Positions 45,228 to 54,467 are shown, counted from the first letter of the stretch. The stretch is 64,000 nt of DNA from OLB6 sp964467455 (GCA_964467455.1 CAYXQJ010000012.1:1-64000); one strand, 5' to 3'. The notes: generated from the letters alone by a model not told the origin. Made by a program: numbers and translations.

Positions 45228-47081
45228 TTATTCGCCTTCGACCGATTCGCTGGACTCCAGGTCTTCGATCGAGGTCTCCACCGAGGCCGAGCCGTCGACG
45301 TTGTACTTGTCGGCGTTCGGGACAGGGTGGTTGGCGTTGTACTTGGCCACTTCTTCGTCCGACTTGCCGCGGAGGAATTCCACGACGGAGAGGACGATCT
45401 TCTTTTGTTCCTTGTCGAACTCAACGACCTTCAGCGGGAGATTGTCGCCCGGGTTGAAGAAGTCGGCGATGTTGCGGACCGGAGCAAAGGAGAGTTGGGA
45501 GACGGGGACGAAGCCGTCGACACCTTGCGGCATTTCGACGATGACGCCCTTGTCGATGATGCGGAGGATCTTGCCTTCTGTTTCGGTGCCGACACCGAAT
45601 TCACCTTCGAAGACATCCCACGGATTTTCGACGATCTGCTTGTGGCCGAGAGAGATACGGCGATGCTCGTTGTCGATGGCCAGAACGACCACATCGAGTT
45701 CGTCGCCCTTCTTGACGAATTCACCTGGGTGACGGATCTTCTTCGTCCAGCTAAGGTCGGAGATGTGGACGAGTCCGTCCACGCCCGGCTCGAGTTCAAC
45801 GAAGACGCCGAAGTTGGTGAGGTTGCGTACGATGCCCTTGTGGACGGAGTTGACGGGATACTTGGCCGTCAGGTCGTTCCACGGATCCGGCTCGAGTTGC
45901 TTCATGCCAAGAGCGAGCTTGCGTTCGCCCTTGTCGATGTTGAGCACGACGGCCGAGACCATTTGACCGAGCGACACCACTTGCGACGGGTGCTTGACGT
46001 GTTGCGTCCAGCTCATTTCGCTGATGTGGATGAGGCCTTCGACGCCCTTTTCGATCTCGATGAATGCACCGTAGTCCGTAAGGGAGACCACCTTGCCGGT
46101 GACCTTGGTACCCGGTTCGTACTTCTCGCCGATCTCGTCCCACGGATGAGCGGTGAGTTGCTTCATACCGAGGGAGATGCGCTTGCGGTTTGGATCGTAG
46201 TCGAGGACCACAACCTTGACCTGCTCGTCGAGTTGGACGATCTCGCTCGGATGCGTGACGCGGCCCCATGACAGGTCGGTGATGTGGACGAGACCGTCCA
46301 CGCCGCCGAGGTCGACGAAGACACCGAAGTCGGAGATAGCCTTGACGACACCTTCGAGGACGAGGCCTTTTTCGAGGGTGCCAAGGATCTTGTTGCGTTG
46401 TTCGGAGAGCTGCTCTTCGAGCAGGACCTTGTGGCTAACGACCACGTTCTCGCTCGGGTGGTTGACCTTGACGACGCGAACGTCGAGGGCCTTGCCAACC
46501 CAGGCGTCGAAGTCGCGGACCGGACGTACGTCGATCTGCGAACCCGGAAGGAACGCTTCGATGCCGAGGAGGTCGACGACCATGCCGCCCTTGATACGGC
46601 GAAGGATGCGTACCGGCGTGACGGACTGTGTTTCGTGAAGCTTGAGAATGTCTTCCCAGGTCTTCATGAAGTCAGCGCGGCGGCGCGAGAGGATCAGACG
46701 GCCTTCGCCGTCTTCGATCTTTTCGATGAACACATCAACACTGTCGCCAGGCGTGAGTGTTTCTGCGCCAACGAATTCAGCGCGGGGGACAATGCCCAGG
46801 CTCTTGAAGCCGATATCGACCAGGATCTCGTCCTTGGTGACCGATACGACCGTGCCGTGCACCATCTCATCTTCTTTCACCTTCGACAACCGGTTGTCGA
46901 ACATGTTGCGGAAGGCGTCATCGTCGATGGATACCGTATCGAGGTCGCCTTCGAGGATCTGAGCCAAAGCCGTCTTGCGAACGGCCGGCGCCGGTTGTTT
47001 TTTCGTGGACGCAGCAACGGTCTCCATCGTGATGTCCGATGACTCCGTCACACCTTCCACGACATTCTCTTGTTCCGACAT
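45228..47081 (-). CDS. rpsA: 30S ribosomal protein S1
   Basis: A 617-aa translation factor with six S1 RNA-binding domains; repeated units such as GVFVDLGGVDGLVHITDLSW, GAFIEIEKGVEGLIHISEM and GVFVELEPGVDGLVHISDL are spaced about 85-90 residues apart. The acidic N- and C-terminal tails are typical. The start MSEQEN (47081) is chosen over an in-frame ATG 18 codons upstream because the latter lies in a region with no protein-like content. A strong terminator follows. Confidence 0.95.
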   Translation of the reverse strand: MSEQENVVEGVTESSDITMETVAASTKKQPAPAVRKTALAQILEGDLDTVSIDDDAFRNMFDNRLSKVKEDEMVHGTVVSVTKDEILVDIGFKSLGIVPRAEFVGAETLTPGDSVDVFIEKIEDGEGRLILSRRRADFMKTWEDILKLHETQSVTPVRILRRIKGGMVVDLLGIEAFLPGSQIDVRPVRDFDAWVGKALDVRVVKVNHPSENVVVSHKVLLEEQLSEQRNKILGTLEKGLVLEGVVKAISDFGVFVDLGGVDGLVHITDLSWGRVTHPSEIVQLDEQVKVVVLDYDPNRKRISLGMKQLTAHPWDEIGEKYEPGTKVTGKVVSLTDYGAFIEIEKGVEGLIHISEMSWTQHVKHPSQVVSLGQMVSAVVLNIDKGERKLALGMKQLEPDPWNDLTAKYPVNSVHKGIVRNLTNFGVFVELEPGVDGLVHISDLSWTKKIRHPGEFVKKGDELDVVVLAIDNEHRRISLGHKQIVENPWDVFEGEFGVGTETEGKILRIIDKGVIVEMPQGVDGFVPVSQLSFAPVRNIADFFNPGDNLPLKVVEFDKEQKKIVLSVVEFLRGKSDEEVAKYNANHPVPNADKYNVDGSASVETSIEDLESSESVEGE

Positions 47082-47189
47082 ATAAACTCCACGATCACCA
47101 TCGCAGCGCGGCCCTTCGCTGCATGCTGATCCCAATTGATTAGTGAGACAAATGGGGGCCGGGAAAAGAGAGCAAAGATAACAGTTTTT

Positions 47190-47248
47190 TTAGTCGGTTA
47201 GTCGGTTAGTCAGTTAATGGACGCCGGACGCTGGACGAGGGACGTCCT
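47190..47248. repeat. TTAGTCGG tandem plus dispersed CGTCCGGC repeat
   Basis: TTAGTCGG/TTAGTCAG repeats three times (47190-47215) and is followed by GGACGCCGGACGCTGGACG, a copy of the dispersed CGTCCGGCGTCC family, here outside genes. Confidence 0.7.
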
Positions 47249-47285
47249 CAAGTAACTTTGGTGCGGTTTTTGATGTTACACCAGT

Positions 47286-47534
47286 ATGGATTGGTTCGAC
47301 GCCTTTGATGAAGTTTTTTCCCGGGTGGAGCAGTTCGTGGCCGAGCATGGTCGGGCGCCGCGGGAAGTATCTGTGTCGCCAACACTTTACATGTGGTTGG
47401 CGGAGCTCCAGAAGGAGTCGGCATTGCTCGAGGGTGTGCCGGTGAGCGACCCTGTGGTGCTTGACACGAAGTACGGTGCGATCCCGCTCGCGATCGATGA
47501 AAAGCTAGGGCCGTACGAGATCCTGGTCGACTAG
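47286..47534 (+). CDS. Small hypothetical protein
   Basis: An 82-aa acidic soluble protein (MDWFDAFDEVFSRVEQFVAE; PREVSVSPTLYMWLAELQKE; DTKYGAIPLAIDEKL). The pattern of a helix followed by a short beta part suggests a folded domain, but no family is recognised. Its TAG stop lies in a CTAG shared with the stop of the pseudogene on the other strand. Confidence 0.6.
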   Translation: MDWFDAFDEVFSRVEQFVAEHGRAPREVSVSPTLYMWLAELQKESALLEGVPVSDPVVLDTKYGAIPLAIDEKLGPYEILVD

Positions 47535-47785
47535 ATCACGTGGATGATGAAGTTCCGATAGGTATCCGTCCACCGAAAGCGTGCCAGCGTGGCTTCAGTA
47601 TCAAGGCTCCTGCCGCTTGATCGCCTTCAGCGTCATAGCATGCACCTCATCCATTACCTCGACGACCTCTTCAAAACTTGGCCACCCATCAGACGGATCG
47701 CCCTCTGAGCCGTACGAGAACCGCTCTAGCCAAGGTGCCGGCGCTTCAGTGCCTTCCATCAGGTGCAGCACAAGGTTTCACTGAA
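47531..47785 (-). pseudogene. Decayed DinB-like gene fragment
   Basis: Read on the minus strand: LVLHLMEGTEAPAPWLERF, then DPSDGWPSFEEVVEVMDEVH and MTLKAIKRQEP, then a stop. If one T is dropped near GAGCCTTGATACT the frame continues as DTEATLARFRWTDTYR to TAG. The N-terminal half is missing (stop just upstream). WPSFEE and DEVH fit my memory of DinB_2-type proteins. So this is likely a truncated, frameshifted gene, unless the T is a sequencing error. Nothing else is seen between 47535 and the tRNA. Confidence 0.45.
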
Positions 47786-47845
47786 TTGTTTTGGCGCAAT
47801 ATCGCGCCCCCTTCACACCGTACAAAGTGGTAATTTCGACGTCGC

Positions 47846-47919
47846 GCGCCCATAGCTCAGCTGGATAGAGCAGCAGCCTTCTAAGCTGCGGGTCGCAGGT
47901 TCGAATCCTGCTGGGCGTA
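47846..47919 (+). tRNA. tRNA-Arg (TCT anticodon)
   Basis: A complete cloverleaf: acceptor stem GCGCCCA / TGGGCGT (one G-U pair), D arm GCTC...GAGC, anticodon stem GCAGC / GCTGC with loop CTTCTAA (anticodon TCT, reads AGA), T arm with GGTTCGAATCC, discriminator A. The CCA is not encoded. Confidence 0.96.
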
Positions 47920-47932
47920 CACTACCTGAAGG

Positions 47933-48032
47933 NNNNNNNNNNNNNNNNNNNNNNNNNNNNNNNNNNNNNNNNNNNNNNNNNNNNNNNNNNNNNNNNNNNN
48001 NNNNNNNNNNNNNNNNNNNNNNNNNNNNNNNN
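47933..48032. other. Assembly gap (100 N)
   Basis: Exactly 100 N. ACCTGAAGG occurs on both sides, so a short contig-end overlap is possible, but nine bases do not prove it. The gap begins 13 bp after the tRNA. Confidence 0.95.
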
Positions 48033-48072
48033 GACCTGAAGGCGACCTAAAGGTATCTTTGCGTTCTGGCAT

Positions 48073-48094
48073 CCCTCTCACGAAGGTGAGAGGG
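48073..48094. promoter_or_regulatory. Perfect hairpin ahead of hmgA
   Basis: CCCTCTCAC-GAAG-GTGAGAGGG, a 9-bp stem with 4-nt loop, 38 bp before the hmgA ATG. No T-run follows on +. It could be an operator, an mRNA leader structure or a short repeat element; its role is unknown. Confidence 0.55.
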
Positions 48095-48132
48095 ACCGAG
48101 GGAGAGTAAACCGAGCGAAGCGAGGAACTACG

Positions 48133-49413
48133 ATGAACTACCTCAGTGGTTTTGGCAACGACGTTGCCACAGAAGCAGTGGCTGGCGCATTGCCGCAAGG
48201 ACGGAACTCGCCGCAAAAGCCGGCGTTTGGGCTGTACTGCGAACAGATCAATGGCACGGCCTTTACCGCGCCGCGGTCGCAGAACAAACGTTCGTGGATG
48301 TATCGCATCAGACCGTCCGTGGTCCATCGTCCCTACGTGCGGATGGATAACGGTTTTATCCGGTCGACGCCATTCGCAGAAGTGGAGACCACACCGAATC
48401 AACTTCGGTGGGATCCGCTGCCGGTGCCGGAGAAGCCGACGACGTTCGTGGAAGGTATCCACACCGTAGGGGGCAATGGCGACCTTTCGACGCATGCCGG
48501 ACATGCTATCCACTGGTACGTCGCCAACACGTCGATGACGGACTCGTTCTTCTACAATGCCGACGGCGAAATGCTGATCGTGCCGCAGTTGGGCGACATG
48601 CTGGTCCTGACCGAGATGGGACGCATCGAACTGAAGCCGGGTGAGATCTGTGTGATCCCTCGCGGCATCAAGTTCCGCGTCGAGGTCTCCGGCCCCGTCC
48701 GCGGCTACATCTGCGAGAACTACGGCGCACCGTTCCGCCTGCCCGACCTCGGGCCGATCGGCGCTAACGGCCTGGCCTATCCGCGCGACTTCCTGATGCC
48801 CGAAGCATGGTATGAGAATCGCAGCGGCGAGTTCGACGTGATCGCCAAATTCCAAGGCAACCTGTGGAAGGGTGTGTACAACCACTCGCCCCTCAACGTC
48901 GTGGCATGGCATGGAAACTATGCGCCGTATAAGTACGATCTGGCGAACTTCCAGTGTATCAATACGGTGACGTTCGACCATCCGGACCCAAGTATCTACA
49001 CCGTGCTCACGTCGCCTTCGGATACACCGGGTACGGCGAATATTGACTTTGTGATCTTCCCGCCACGTTGGATGGTGGCCGAGAATACCTTCCGTCCACC
49101 GTGGTTCCACCGCAACTTCATGAACGAATTCATGGGCCTGATCCTCGGTGTCTACGATGCCAAAGAAGGCGGCGGATTTGTGCCGGGTGGATCGTCGTTG
49201 CACAATTGCATGAGCGGTCACGGACCCGATGCCGACACCTACAAGCGCATGACGGAGATCGAACTCAAGCCGGTGAAGCTCGAAGGCACGCTGGCCTTTA
49301 TGTTCGAAACACGTTTTGTGGTCAAGCCCACCAAGTTCGCCATGGACTGCTCGCAGCTTCAGAACGATTATTGGGAGTGTTGGCAAGGTCTCGACCCCGA
49401 ATTCAAGGGTTAA
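48133..49413 (+). CDS. hmgA: Homogentisate 1,2-dioxygenase
   Basis: A 426-aa iron enzyme that opens homogentisate to maleylacetoacetate in tyrosine and phenylalanine degradation. LSGFGNDVATEAVAGALPQG, NGTAFTAPR and NKRSWMYRIRPS are HmgA N-terminal segments; the Fe ligands are H326 and E332 in WFHRNFMNEFMGL and H363 in MSGHGPDAD, in line with the human enzyme (H335, E341, H371). The length is normal. No hppD or fumarylacetoacetase gene is adjacent. Confidence 0.96.
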   Translation: MNYLSGFGNDVATEAVAGALPQGRNSPQKPAFGLYCEQINGTAFTAPRSQNKRSWMYRIRPSVVHRPYVRMDNGFIRSTPFAEVETTPNQLRWDPLPVPEKPTTFVEGIHTVGGNGDLSTHAGHAIHWYVANTSMTDSFFYNADGEMLIVPQLGDMLVLTEMGRIELKPGEICVIPRGIKFRVEVSGPVRGYICENYGAPFRLPDLGPIGANGLAYPRDFLMPEAWYENRSGEFDVIAKFQGNLWKGVYNHSPLNVVAWHGNYAPYKYDLANFQCINTVTFDHPDPSIYTVLTSPSDTPGTANIDFVIFPPRWMVAENTFRPPWFHRNFMNEFMGLILGVYDAKEGGGFVPGGSSLHNCMSGHGPDADTYKRMTEIELKPVKLEGTLAFMFETRFVVKPTKFAMDCSQLQNDYWECWQGLDPEFKG

Positions 49414-49462
49414 GGGGCAGGTGTGTTCCCCAATTCCATCAGATTCCGTAAGTTTGTTGTTC

Positions 49463-49560
49463 AGCCAAGTCCCGTGCGGTTGTGCCGAACCCAACCCCGC
49501 CAGGTCCGGAAGGAAGCAACGGTCAGTTTGTGTGCAAGGTGCTACGGTCAACTTGGCTTT
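49463..49560 (+). ncRNA. ffs: Signal recognition particle RNA (4.5S type)
   Basis: The conserved tip AGGTCCGGAAGGAAGCA lies near 49502-49518. AGCCAAGT (49463-49470) and ACTTGGCT (49551-49558) close the long hairpin, and TTTT follows. The size of about 98 nt fits small bacterial SRP RNA, which guides membrane proteins with Ffh. Confidence 0.92.
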
Positions 49561-49572
49561 TGTATTTAACAC

Positions 49573-51171
49573 ATGGTACGCCGCATACTGATCAACGTCA
49601 CGCCAACACACCTCCGGATCGCGATCACGGAGGATGGACAGTTGGCGGAGTTGTTCACCGAAGCCCCCGATCGTGAACATCACGTCGGGAATATCTACCT
49701 CGGCAAGGTCAACAAGATCTTGCAAGGGATGAATGCCGCCTTCATCGACATCGGCCTGGAACAAGATGCCTTTCTGCACTTCAGCGACGTGGATTCGTCG
49801 ATGGAGGAAATGGCCACCGATGACGACGACGATGATGATGTGCGGCCAACGACGACTGCCGTAGAATCGACCGACGTCGCCCTGCGAACGGCCAAGGCCG
49901 TGTCGAAAAAGAAACTCCCGACGTTCTCTACCAAGCGCAGCGGACAGGTCACGATCAACATCCAGCAAAAGCAGATGGTGATCGTACAGGTCACGCGCGA
50001 GGCCTATCATCAAAAGGGCGTTCGTGTGACCACGAAGGTCGGCATGCCTGGACGCAACGTCGTCCTCCTGCCGTTTGATGACAGCATCGGCGTCTCCCGC
50101 AAGATCTTCTCGGCCCGTGAGCGCAAGCGTCTGCGCATGATCGCCCGCAGCATTCTGCCGGAAGGCATGGGCTGCATCATCCGTACGGCGGCCGCTGGGC
50201 TTCCTGAAGAAGATGTACGCCGCGACTTCGAATCGCTGCTTGATGATTGGAAAGAGATCGAACAAGAAGTGCGTGCGGCAAAAGCACCGGGCCTGATCCA
50301 TGAAGAAGCCGGCATCGCTCACAGCGTGATCCGAGACCTCTTCAAAGATGACGTGGCACAAGTGGTGGTCGATGATCGCAAGATGTATCGCGACATCAAG
50401 GCCTATGTGGAGCGCACGGCACCGCATCTCCACGGTAAGATCGAGCTCTTTGCCGACACGCGCCCCATCTTCGATGTCTATGGCATCGAAAAAGAAGTGC
50501 ACGCCACACATCAACGTCGTGTGAACCTCAAGAGCGGCGGCTCCATCGTGATGGATCATACCGAGGCCATGGTCGTGGTCGACGTCAACAGCGGTCGTGC
50601 TTCCGGCGAACGCTCGCAAGAAGCCAACGCCGTTAAGACGAACTTCGAAGCGGCGCGCGAAGTGGCAAAACAAATGCGGCTGCGCGACATCGGCGGCATG
50701 ATCGTGGTCGACTTCATCGACATGCAACACGAAGACAACCGACGCAAGCTGCTTGCCGAGATGAAGCAAGCCGTCGCGCGCGACCGTGCCAAGACCGTTG
50801 TCTATCCCATCTCGCAACTCGGCTTGATGCAGATCACGCGTCAGCGCATACGCCAAAGCATGGCCGAACGCAGCAGCGAAGATTGTCCGTTGTGCTTCGG
50901 CACCGGCAAGGTGCAATCGCCGGCGACGACCGTTGCCGCGATCGACCGATTGTTGCGCAACTACCGTGCGCGAACCTGGAAGCTGGTCACCACGATCGAA
51001 GCGCATCCATACGTGGTGCACTACATGCAGCGCAACCGACGCAAGACCTTCTGGAAGTGGCTTCGCGGCTACTTCTTGTGGGTGCGCTACAAAGAGGACG
51101 ATGATCTTGAAGCAGCAGAGTTTCGGTGCCTGAACAGGTCCGGCAAGGATATCACCAAGCAGTACCTGTAA
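49573..51171 (+). CDS. rng: Ribonuclease E/G family protein
   Basis: A 532-aa endoribonuclease in RNA processing. RRILINVTPTHLRIAITEDG and GNIYLGKVNKILQGMNAAFI begin the S1 domain, which is interrupted by an acidic linker (about residues 78-115). VVVDVNSGR and GGMIVVDFIDM supply the magnesium-binding Asp residues of the catalytic core; DCPLCFGTGKV is the zinc-link CPxC. It lacks the long E. coli RNase E scaffold tail, as RNase G does. Its TAA overlaps the dxr start by one base. Confidence 0.94.
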   Translation: MVRRILINVTPTHLRIAITEDGQLAELFTEAPDREHHVGNIYLGKVNKILQGMNAAFIDIGLEQDAFLHFSDVDSSMEEMATDDDDDDDVRPTTTAVESTDVALRTAKAVSKKKLPTFSTKRSGQVTINIQQKQMVIVQVTREAYHQKGVRVTTKVGMPGRNVVLLPFDDSIGVSRKIFSARERKRLRMIARSILPEGMGCIIRTAAAGLPEEDVRRDFESLLDDWKEIEQEVRAAKAPGLIHEEAGIAHSVIRDLFKDDVAQVVVDDRKMYRDIKAYVERTAPHLHGKIELFADTRPIFDVYGIEKEVHATHQRRVNLKSGGSIVMDHTEAMVVVDVNSGRASGERSQEANAVKTNFEAAREVAKQMRLRDIGGMIVVDFIDMQHEDNRRKLLAEMKQAVARDRAKTVVYPISQLGLMQITRQRIRQSMAERSSEDCPLCFGTGKVQSPATTVAAIDRLLRNYRARTWKLVTTIEAHPYVVHYMQRNRRKTFWKWLRGYFLWVRYKEDDDLEAAEFRCLNRSGKDITKQYL

Positions 51172-52322
51172 TGCAGTCATCTGGACGTACGATCTCGATC
51201 CTCGGCTCGACCGGGTCGATCGGTACACAAACTCTCGATATCCTCTCGCGTTTGGGCGATGACTATCGCCTGCGTTGGATCACCTGCAATACGAAGTGGG
51301 AGGATCTTGCAACGCAAGTGCGCACCCACAAACCCTATGGTGTGGCCATCCGTGAAGAAGAAGCATGGAAGGCCTTCAAGCAAGCCTTGCCCGACTTTAC
51401 CGGTCCGGTGTTGTGTGGTGAAGAAGGACTCATCGAAGCAGCCGGCGACCCTGCCAATGATGTCGTGATGTCGGCCATGGTCGGCTTCAGCGGCGTGGTG
51501 CCGACGTTGGCTGCGATCAACGCCGGAAAGATCGTCGGACTCGCCAACAAAGAGACCCTCGTCAGCGCCGGTGAGATCATCAAGTCTGCCGTTAACAAGC
51601 ACGGGGCGACACTCATTGCCGTCGACTCCGAACACAGCGCCATCTTGCAGTGTGTTGTCGGTGAGCGTACGGCCGACATCGCACGGTTCATCATCACGGC
51701 CTCCGGCGGTCCCTTCCGCACAACGCCGATGTCCGATCTTGAACACGTCACGTCCGCACAAGCATTGAAACATCCCAACTGGTCGATGGGATCAAAGATC
51801 ACCATCGACTCAGCAACGTTGATGAACAAGGGCTTCGAAGTCATGGAAGCGCGGTGGCTATTCGATCTGGATGCAGATCGTATCGACGTCGTCGTCCACC
51901 CCCAGTCCATCATCCATTCCATGGTCGAATTCGTCGACGGCTCCGTGAAAGCCCAGATGGGTCTGCCCACGATGCTGGTGCCGATCCAATATGCGCTCAC
52001 CTTCCCGCATCGTCAGCGTCTCGACATTCCGCGCATGGACCTCGCCGCCATCGGCTCGCTCACGTTCGAGCCACCCGACCTAACACGGTTCCCCTGTTTG
52101 GAACTTGCCTACGAAGCTCTTCGGTTAGGGGGCTCAGCAGGATGTGTCGTCAACGCCGCCAACGAAGTCGCCGTCCAACAATTCCTCAACGGCACCATCC
52201 GCTTTACCGACATCCCAAAACGTATCGAGTTTGCCCTCGCTCACATTGAACACCTCCCTCATCCGTCACTCCCCGACATTCTACATCTCGATTCAATAAC
52301 ACGACATATTCTAGCTGTCTAG
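51171..52322 (+). CDS. dxr: 1-deoxy-D-xylulose-5-phosphate reductoisomerase
   Basis: A 383-aa enzyme that makes methylerythritol 4-phosphate with NADPH, the second step of the MEP isoprenoid pathway. NADPH motif ILGSTGSIGTQTL, GLANKETLVSAGE, DSEHSAI (metal/substrate), ASGGPFR, KHPNWSMGSKITIDSATLMN and VHPQSIIHSMVEF are all present. The ATG at 51171 (TAATG) fits the conserved N-terminus; the longer open frame overlaps rng. Confidence 0.96.
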   Translation: MQSSGRTISILGSTGSIGTQTLDILSRLGDDYRLRWITCNTKWEDLATQVRTHKPYGVAIREEEAWKAFKQALPDFTGPVLCGEEGLIEAAGDPANDVVMSAMVGFSGVVPTLAAINAGKIVGLANKETLVSAGEIIKSAVNKHGATLIAVDSEHSAILQCVVGERTADIARFIITASGGPFRTTPMSDLEHVTSAQALKHPNWSMGSKITIDSATLMNKGFEVMEARWLFDLDADRIDVVVHPQSIIHSMVEFVDGSVKAQMGLPTMLVPIQYALTFPHRQRLDIPRMDLAAIGSLTFEPPDLTRFPCLELAYEALRLGGSAGCVVNAANEVAVQQFLNGTIRFTDIPKRIEFALAHIEHLPHPSLPDILHLDSITRHILAV

Positions 52323-52339
52323 CATACTAGCACACTAAA
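52313..52339. repeat. CTAG repeat upstream of rseP
   Basis: CTAGCTGT, CTAGCATA and CTAGCACA follow each other up to the rseP start, overlapping the dxr stop. No Shine-Dalgarno is seen. Confidence 0.65.
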
Positions 52340-53707
52340 ATGGAAGTACTGGGTACAATCGGCTCCTTCCTCCTCGTCATCGGCATCCTTGTCTTTGTGC
52401 ACGAGTTGGGACACTTTCTCACCGCCAAGTGGACGGGTATGCGTGCCGACGTGTTTGCTCTCGGCATGGGCCCGCGACTGTTTGGTTGGAATCGCCACAC
52501 CGGCTTCACGTTTGGCAAACTTCCTGCAGATCTCGATCTCGGTCCCGACACAGACTATCGCATTTGTGCGTTCCCTGTTGGCGGCTACGTCAAGATCCTC
52601 GGCATGATCGACGAGTCGTTCGACACAGAATTCGTCGGCAAAGAAGCACAGCCGTGGGAATTCCGCTCCAAGAAGAATTGGCAGAAGGCCATCGTCCTTG
52701 TTGCCGGTGTCGTCATGAACATCCTGCTTGCCATTGCTGTCTTCTGGGCTGTGCTTTTCACATATGGACATGAGGACATGGCCACGACAACAATCGGCTA
52801 CGTAGACCCCGGTTCGTTGGCCTCTGGATCGGGGTTGTTAAGGGGCGACCAGATCCTCGAGATAGACGGTAGACCTATGAAGGTGTGGTCTGATATCCCT
52901 CGTGCCCTGAGTCTTGATGAGCAAACCGGATCACGAACGATCGTGGTCAAGCGTAGCGGCCAACAGCAAACCAAGACCATGTCGAGTCGCGACATCGTCC
53001 GTGAACTCGCCACCTCTCGCGGAATTGGAATCTATCCGGACGGTTGGCGCGTGTACGTTGGCTCTGTGGTCTCTTATGCGCCGGCCGACAAGGCCGGTAT
53101 CAAGCCGGGCGACGTCATTCTGGCGGTAGACTCCACACCGATCAATGCTGCGTCGCAACTGCCGCGTGTGCTGCGTCCACTTGCGGGCAAGGCGGTGACG
53201 GTGCATATCGAACGTGGCGACACCACCATGCCCCTTAACATCAGAGTTAGTAGTGATTCTACGATTGGTATCCAGCCAGGACAGGAATATGTTGGCAAGC
53301 GGATTGTTGAAGAATTCGGCGTGATCGAATCGCTCACGACAGCCATTGAAGACGTTTGGCGTACAGTGGGTTTGATCGGCGCATCGGTGATGCATGTGAT
53401 CAGAGGAGATGCCTCTGTTCGTCAGAGTTTTGGCGGTCCTATGCAGATCGCCAAGATGGCGTCACAAAGCATGGATGCCGGTGCCGAACCCTTCTTACGA
53501 TTTATGGCCTTGATCAGCATCTCGCTTGCGGTGATGAATCTCTTGCCACTGCCGGGTCTTGATGGCGGGCACTTGTTGTTCGTTGGTATCGAAGCCGTGA
53601 TCCGGCGTGAGTTGCCGACGCAGTTCAAGATCCGTGTGCAGCAGATCGGTTTTGTGTTGTTGCTGCTCTTGATGGCCTTTGTCTTCTATTTGGACCTGAC
53701 GCGATGA
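52340..53707 (+). CDS. rseP: RseP-type site-2 metalloprotease (M50)
   Basis: A 455-aa intramembrane protease. The zinc motif is HELGHF (H21, E22, H25) in the first membrane helix, and LLPLPGLDGGHLL near residue 405 carries the third ligand. Two PDZ domains lie between (VDPGSLASGSGLLRGDQIL; APADKAGIKPGDVIL), and two or three C-terminal membrane helices follow. It releases membrane-bound regulators such as anti-sigma factors. The dxr-rseP order is common in bacteria. Coupled to surE by a 4-bp overlap. Confidence 0.94.
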   Translation: MEVLGTIGSFLLVIGILVFVHELGHFLTAKWTGMRADVFALGMGPRLFGWNRHTGFTFGKLPADLDLGPDTDYRICAFPVGGYVKILGMIDESFDTEFVGKEAQPWEFRSKKNWQKAIVLVAGVVMNILLAIAVFWAVLFTYGHEDMATTTIGYVDPGSLASGSGLLRGDQILEIDGRPMKVWSDIPRALSLDEQTGSRTIVVKRSGQQQTKTMSSRDIVRELATSRGIGIYPDGWRVYVGSVVSYAPADKAGIKPGDVILAVDSTPINAASQLPRVLRPLAGKAVTVHIERGDTTMPLNIRVSSDSTIGIQPGQEYVGKRIVEEFGVIESLTTAIEDVWRTVGLIGASVMHVIRGDASVRQSFGGPMQIAKMASQSMDAGAEPFLRFMALISISLAVMNLLPLPGLDGGHLLFVGIEAVIRRELPTQFKIRVQQIGFVLLLLLMAFVFYLDLTR

Positions 53708-54465
53708 GGATCTTGGTCACCAATGACGACGGCATCGATTCACCCGGCATTCTTGCCTTGGTGAAGGCCATGCGCGAGGTAGGCGATGTGATCGTCGTGG
53801 CGCCGGACCGACAGCAGAGTGCGGTCGGGCATGCGCTCACCGTGTCGAGTCCGTTACGGGCAACGCCCTTCCATCGCGACGGTGAAATGTTCGGTTGGGC
53901 CATCAACGGCACGCCGGCGGACTGTGTCAAGTTAGCCGTCAGCACCTTGTTGGAGCACCGACCGGATATTGTTGTCAGCGGCATCAATCACGGCAGCAAC
54001 ACCAGTGTGAACGCCATCTATTCCGGCACCGTGAGTGCAGCTACGGAGGGCACCTTGATGGGTATTCCTTCGATGGCTGTCTCGCATGTCAGCTTTGACC
54101 ATCGTGCCGACATGTCGCTCGCGGGTGAGGTGGCAACGAAGATCGCATCGCAACTCCGATCACTGGATCTTCCGCAGGGCACGTTGTTGAACGTCAACAT
54201 CCCGGACGTAGCTCGTGACGCGTTCAAGGGGCTGCGTGTGACGCGTCAAGGACATTCCGTGTGGAAGGACTATTACGAGCGTCGGCGCGACCCGCAGGGT
54301 CGCGAATATTTCTGGCTCACCGGCGAGTTCGTCAGTGTCGCCGAAGTTGATGACGCCGACGACATCGCCGTCGCCAACGGCTGGGCGGCCATCACTCCCA
54401 TCCATTACGAGCTCACCAATTTCGACGCCTACCGTCGGCTGCAGAGCAGCGACTTGTTGAGGTAG
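53704..54465 (+). CDS. surE: 5'/3'-nucleotidase SurE
   Basis: A 253-aa phosphatase acting on nucleoside monophosphates. The start ILVTNDDGIDSPGILAL has the metal-binding NDDG pair; VVAPDRQQSAVGHALT, GTPADCVKLA and VSGINHGSNTSVNAIYSGTV complete the active-site motifs. The length is normal. It is tightly linked to rseP upstream and starts 4 bp (ATGA overlap) inside its end; the glycosyltransferase follows by 2 bp. Confidence 0.95.
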   Translation: MRILVTNDDGIDSPGILALVKAMREVGDVIVVAPDRQQSAVGHALTVSSPLRATPFHRDGEMFGWAINGTPADCVKLAVSTLLEHRPDIVVSGINHGSNTSVNAIYSGTVSAATEGTLMGIPSMAVSHVSFDHRADMSLAGEVATKIASQLRSLDLPQGTLLNVNIPDVARDAFKGLRVTRQGHSVWKDYYERRRDPQGREYFWLTGEFVSVAEVDDADDIAVANGWAAITPIHYELTNFDAYRRLQSSDLLR

Positions 54466-54467
54466 CG

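Noticed and set aside
45086..45424. N-terminal extension of FolC
   Set aside because: Coded by tandem repeat and by antisense of the S1 gene end; the conserved FolC start is at 45085.
47581..47784. Plus-strand 67-aa frame before the tRNA
   Set aside because: The opposite strand carries a recognisable gene remnant; the plus frame has no protein-like pattern.
47881..51228. A very long minus-strand open frame
   Set aside because: It is antisense to hmgA, the SRP RNA and rng, crosses a gap, and has no protein-family features.
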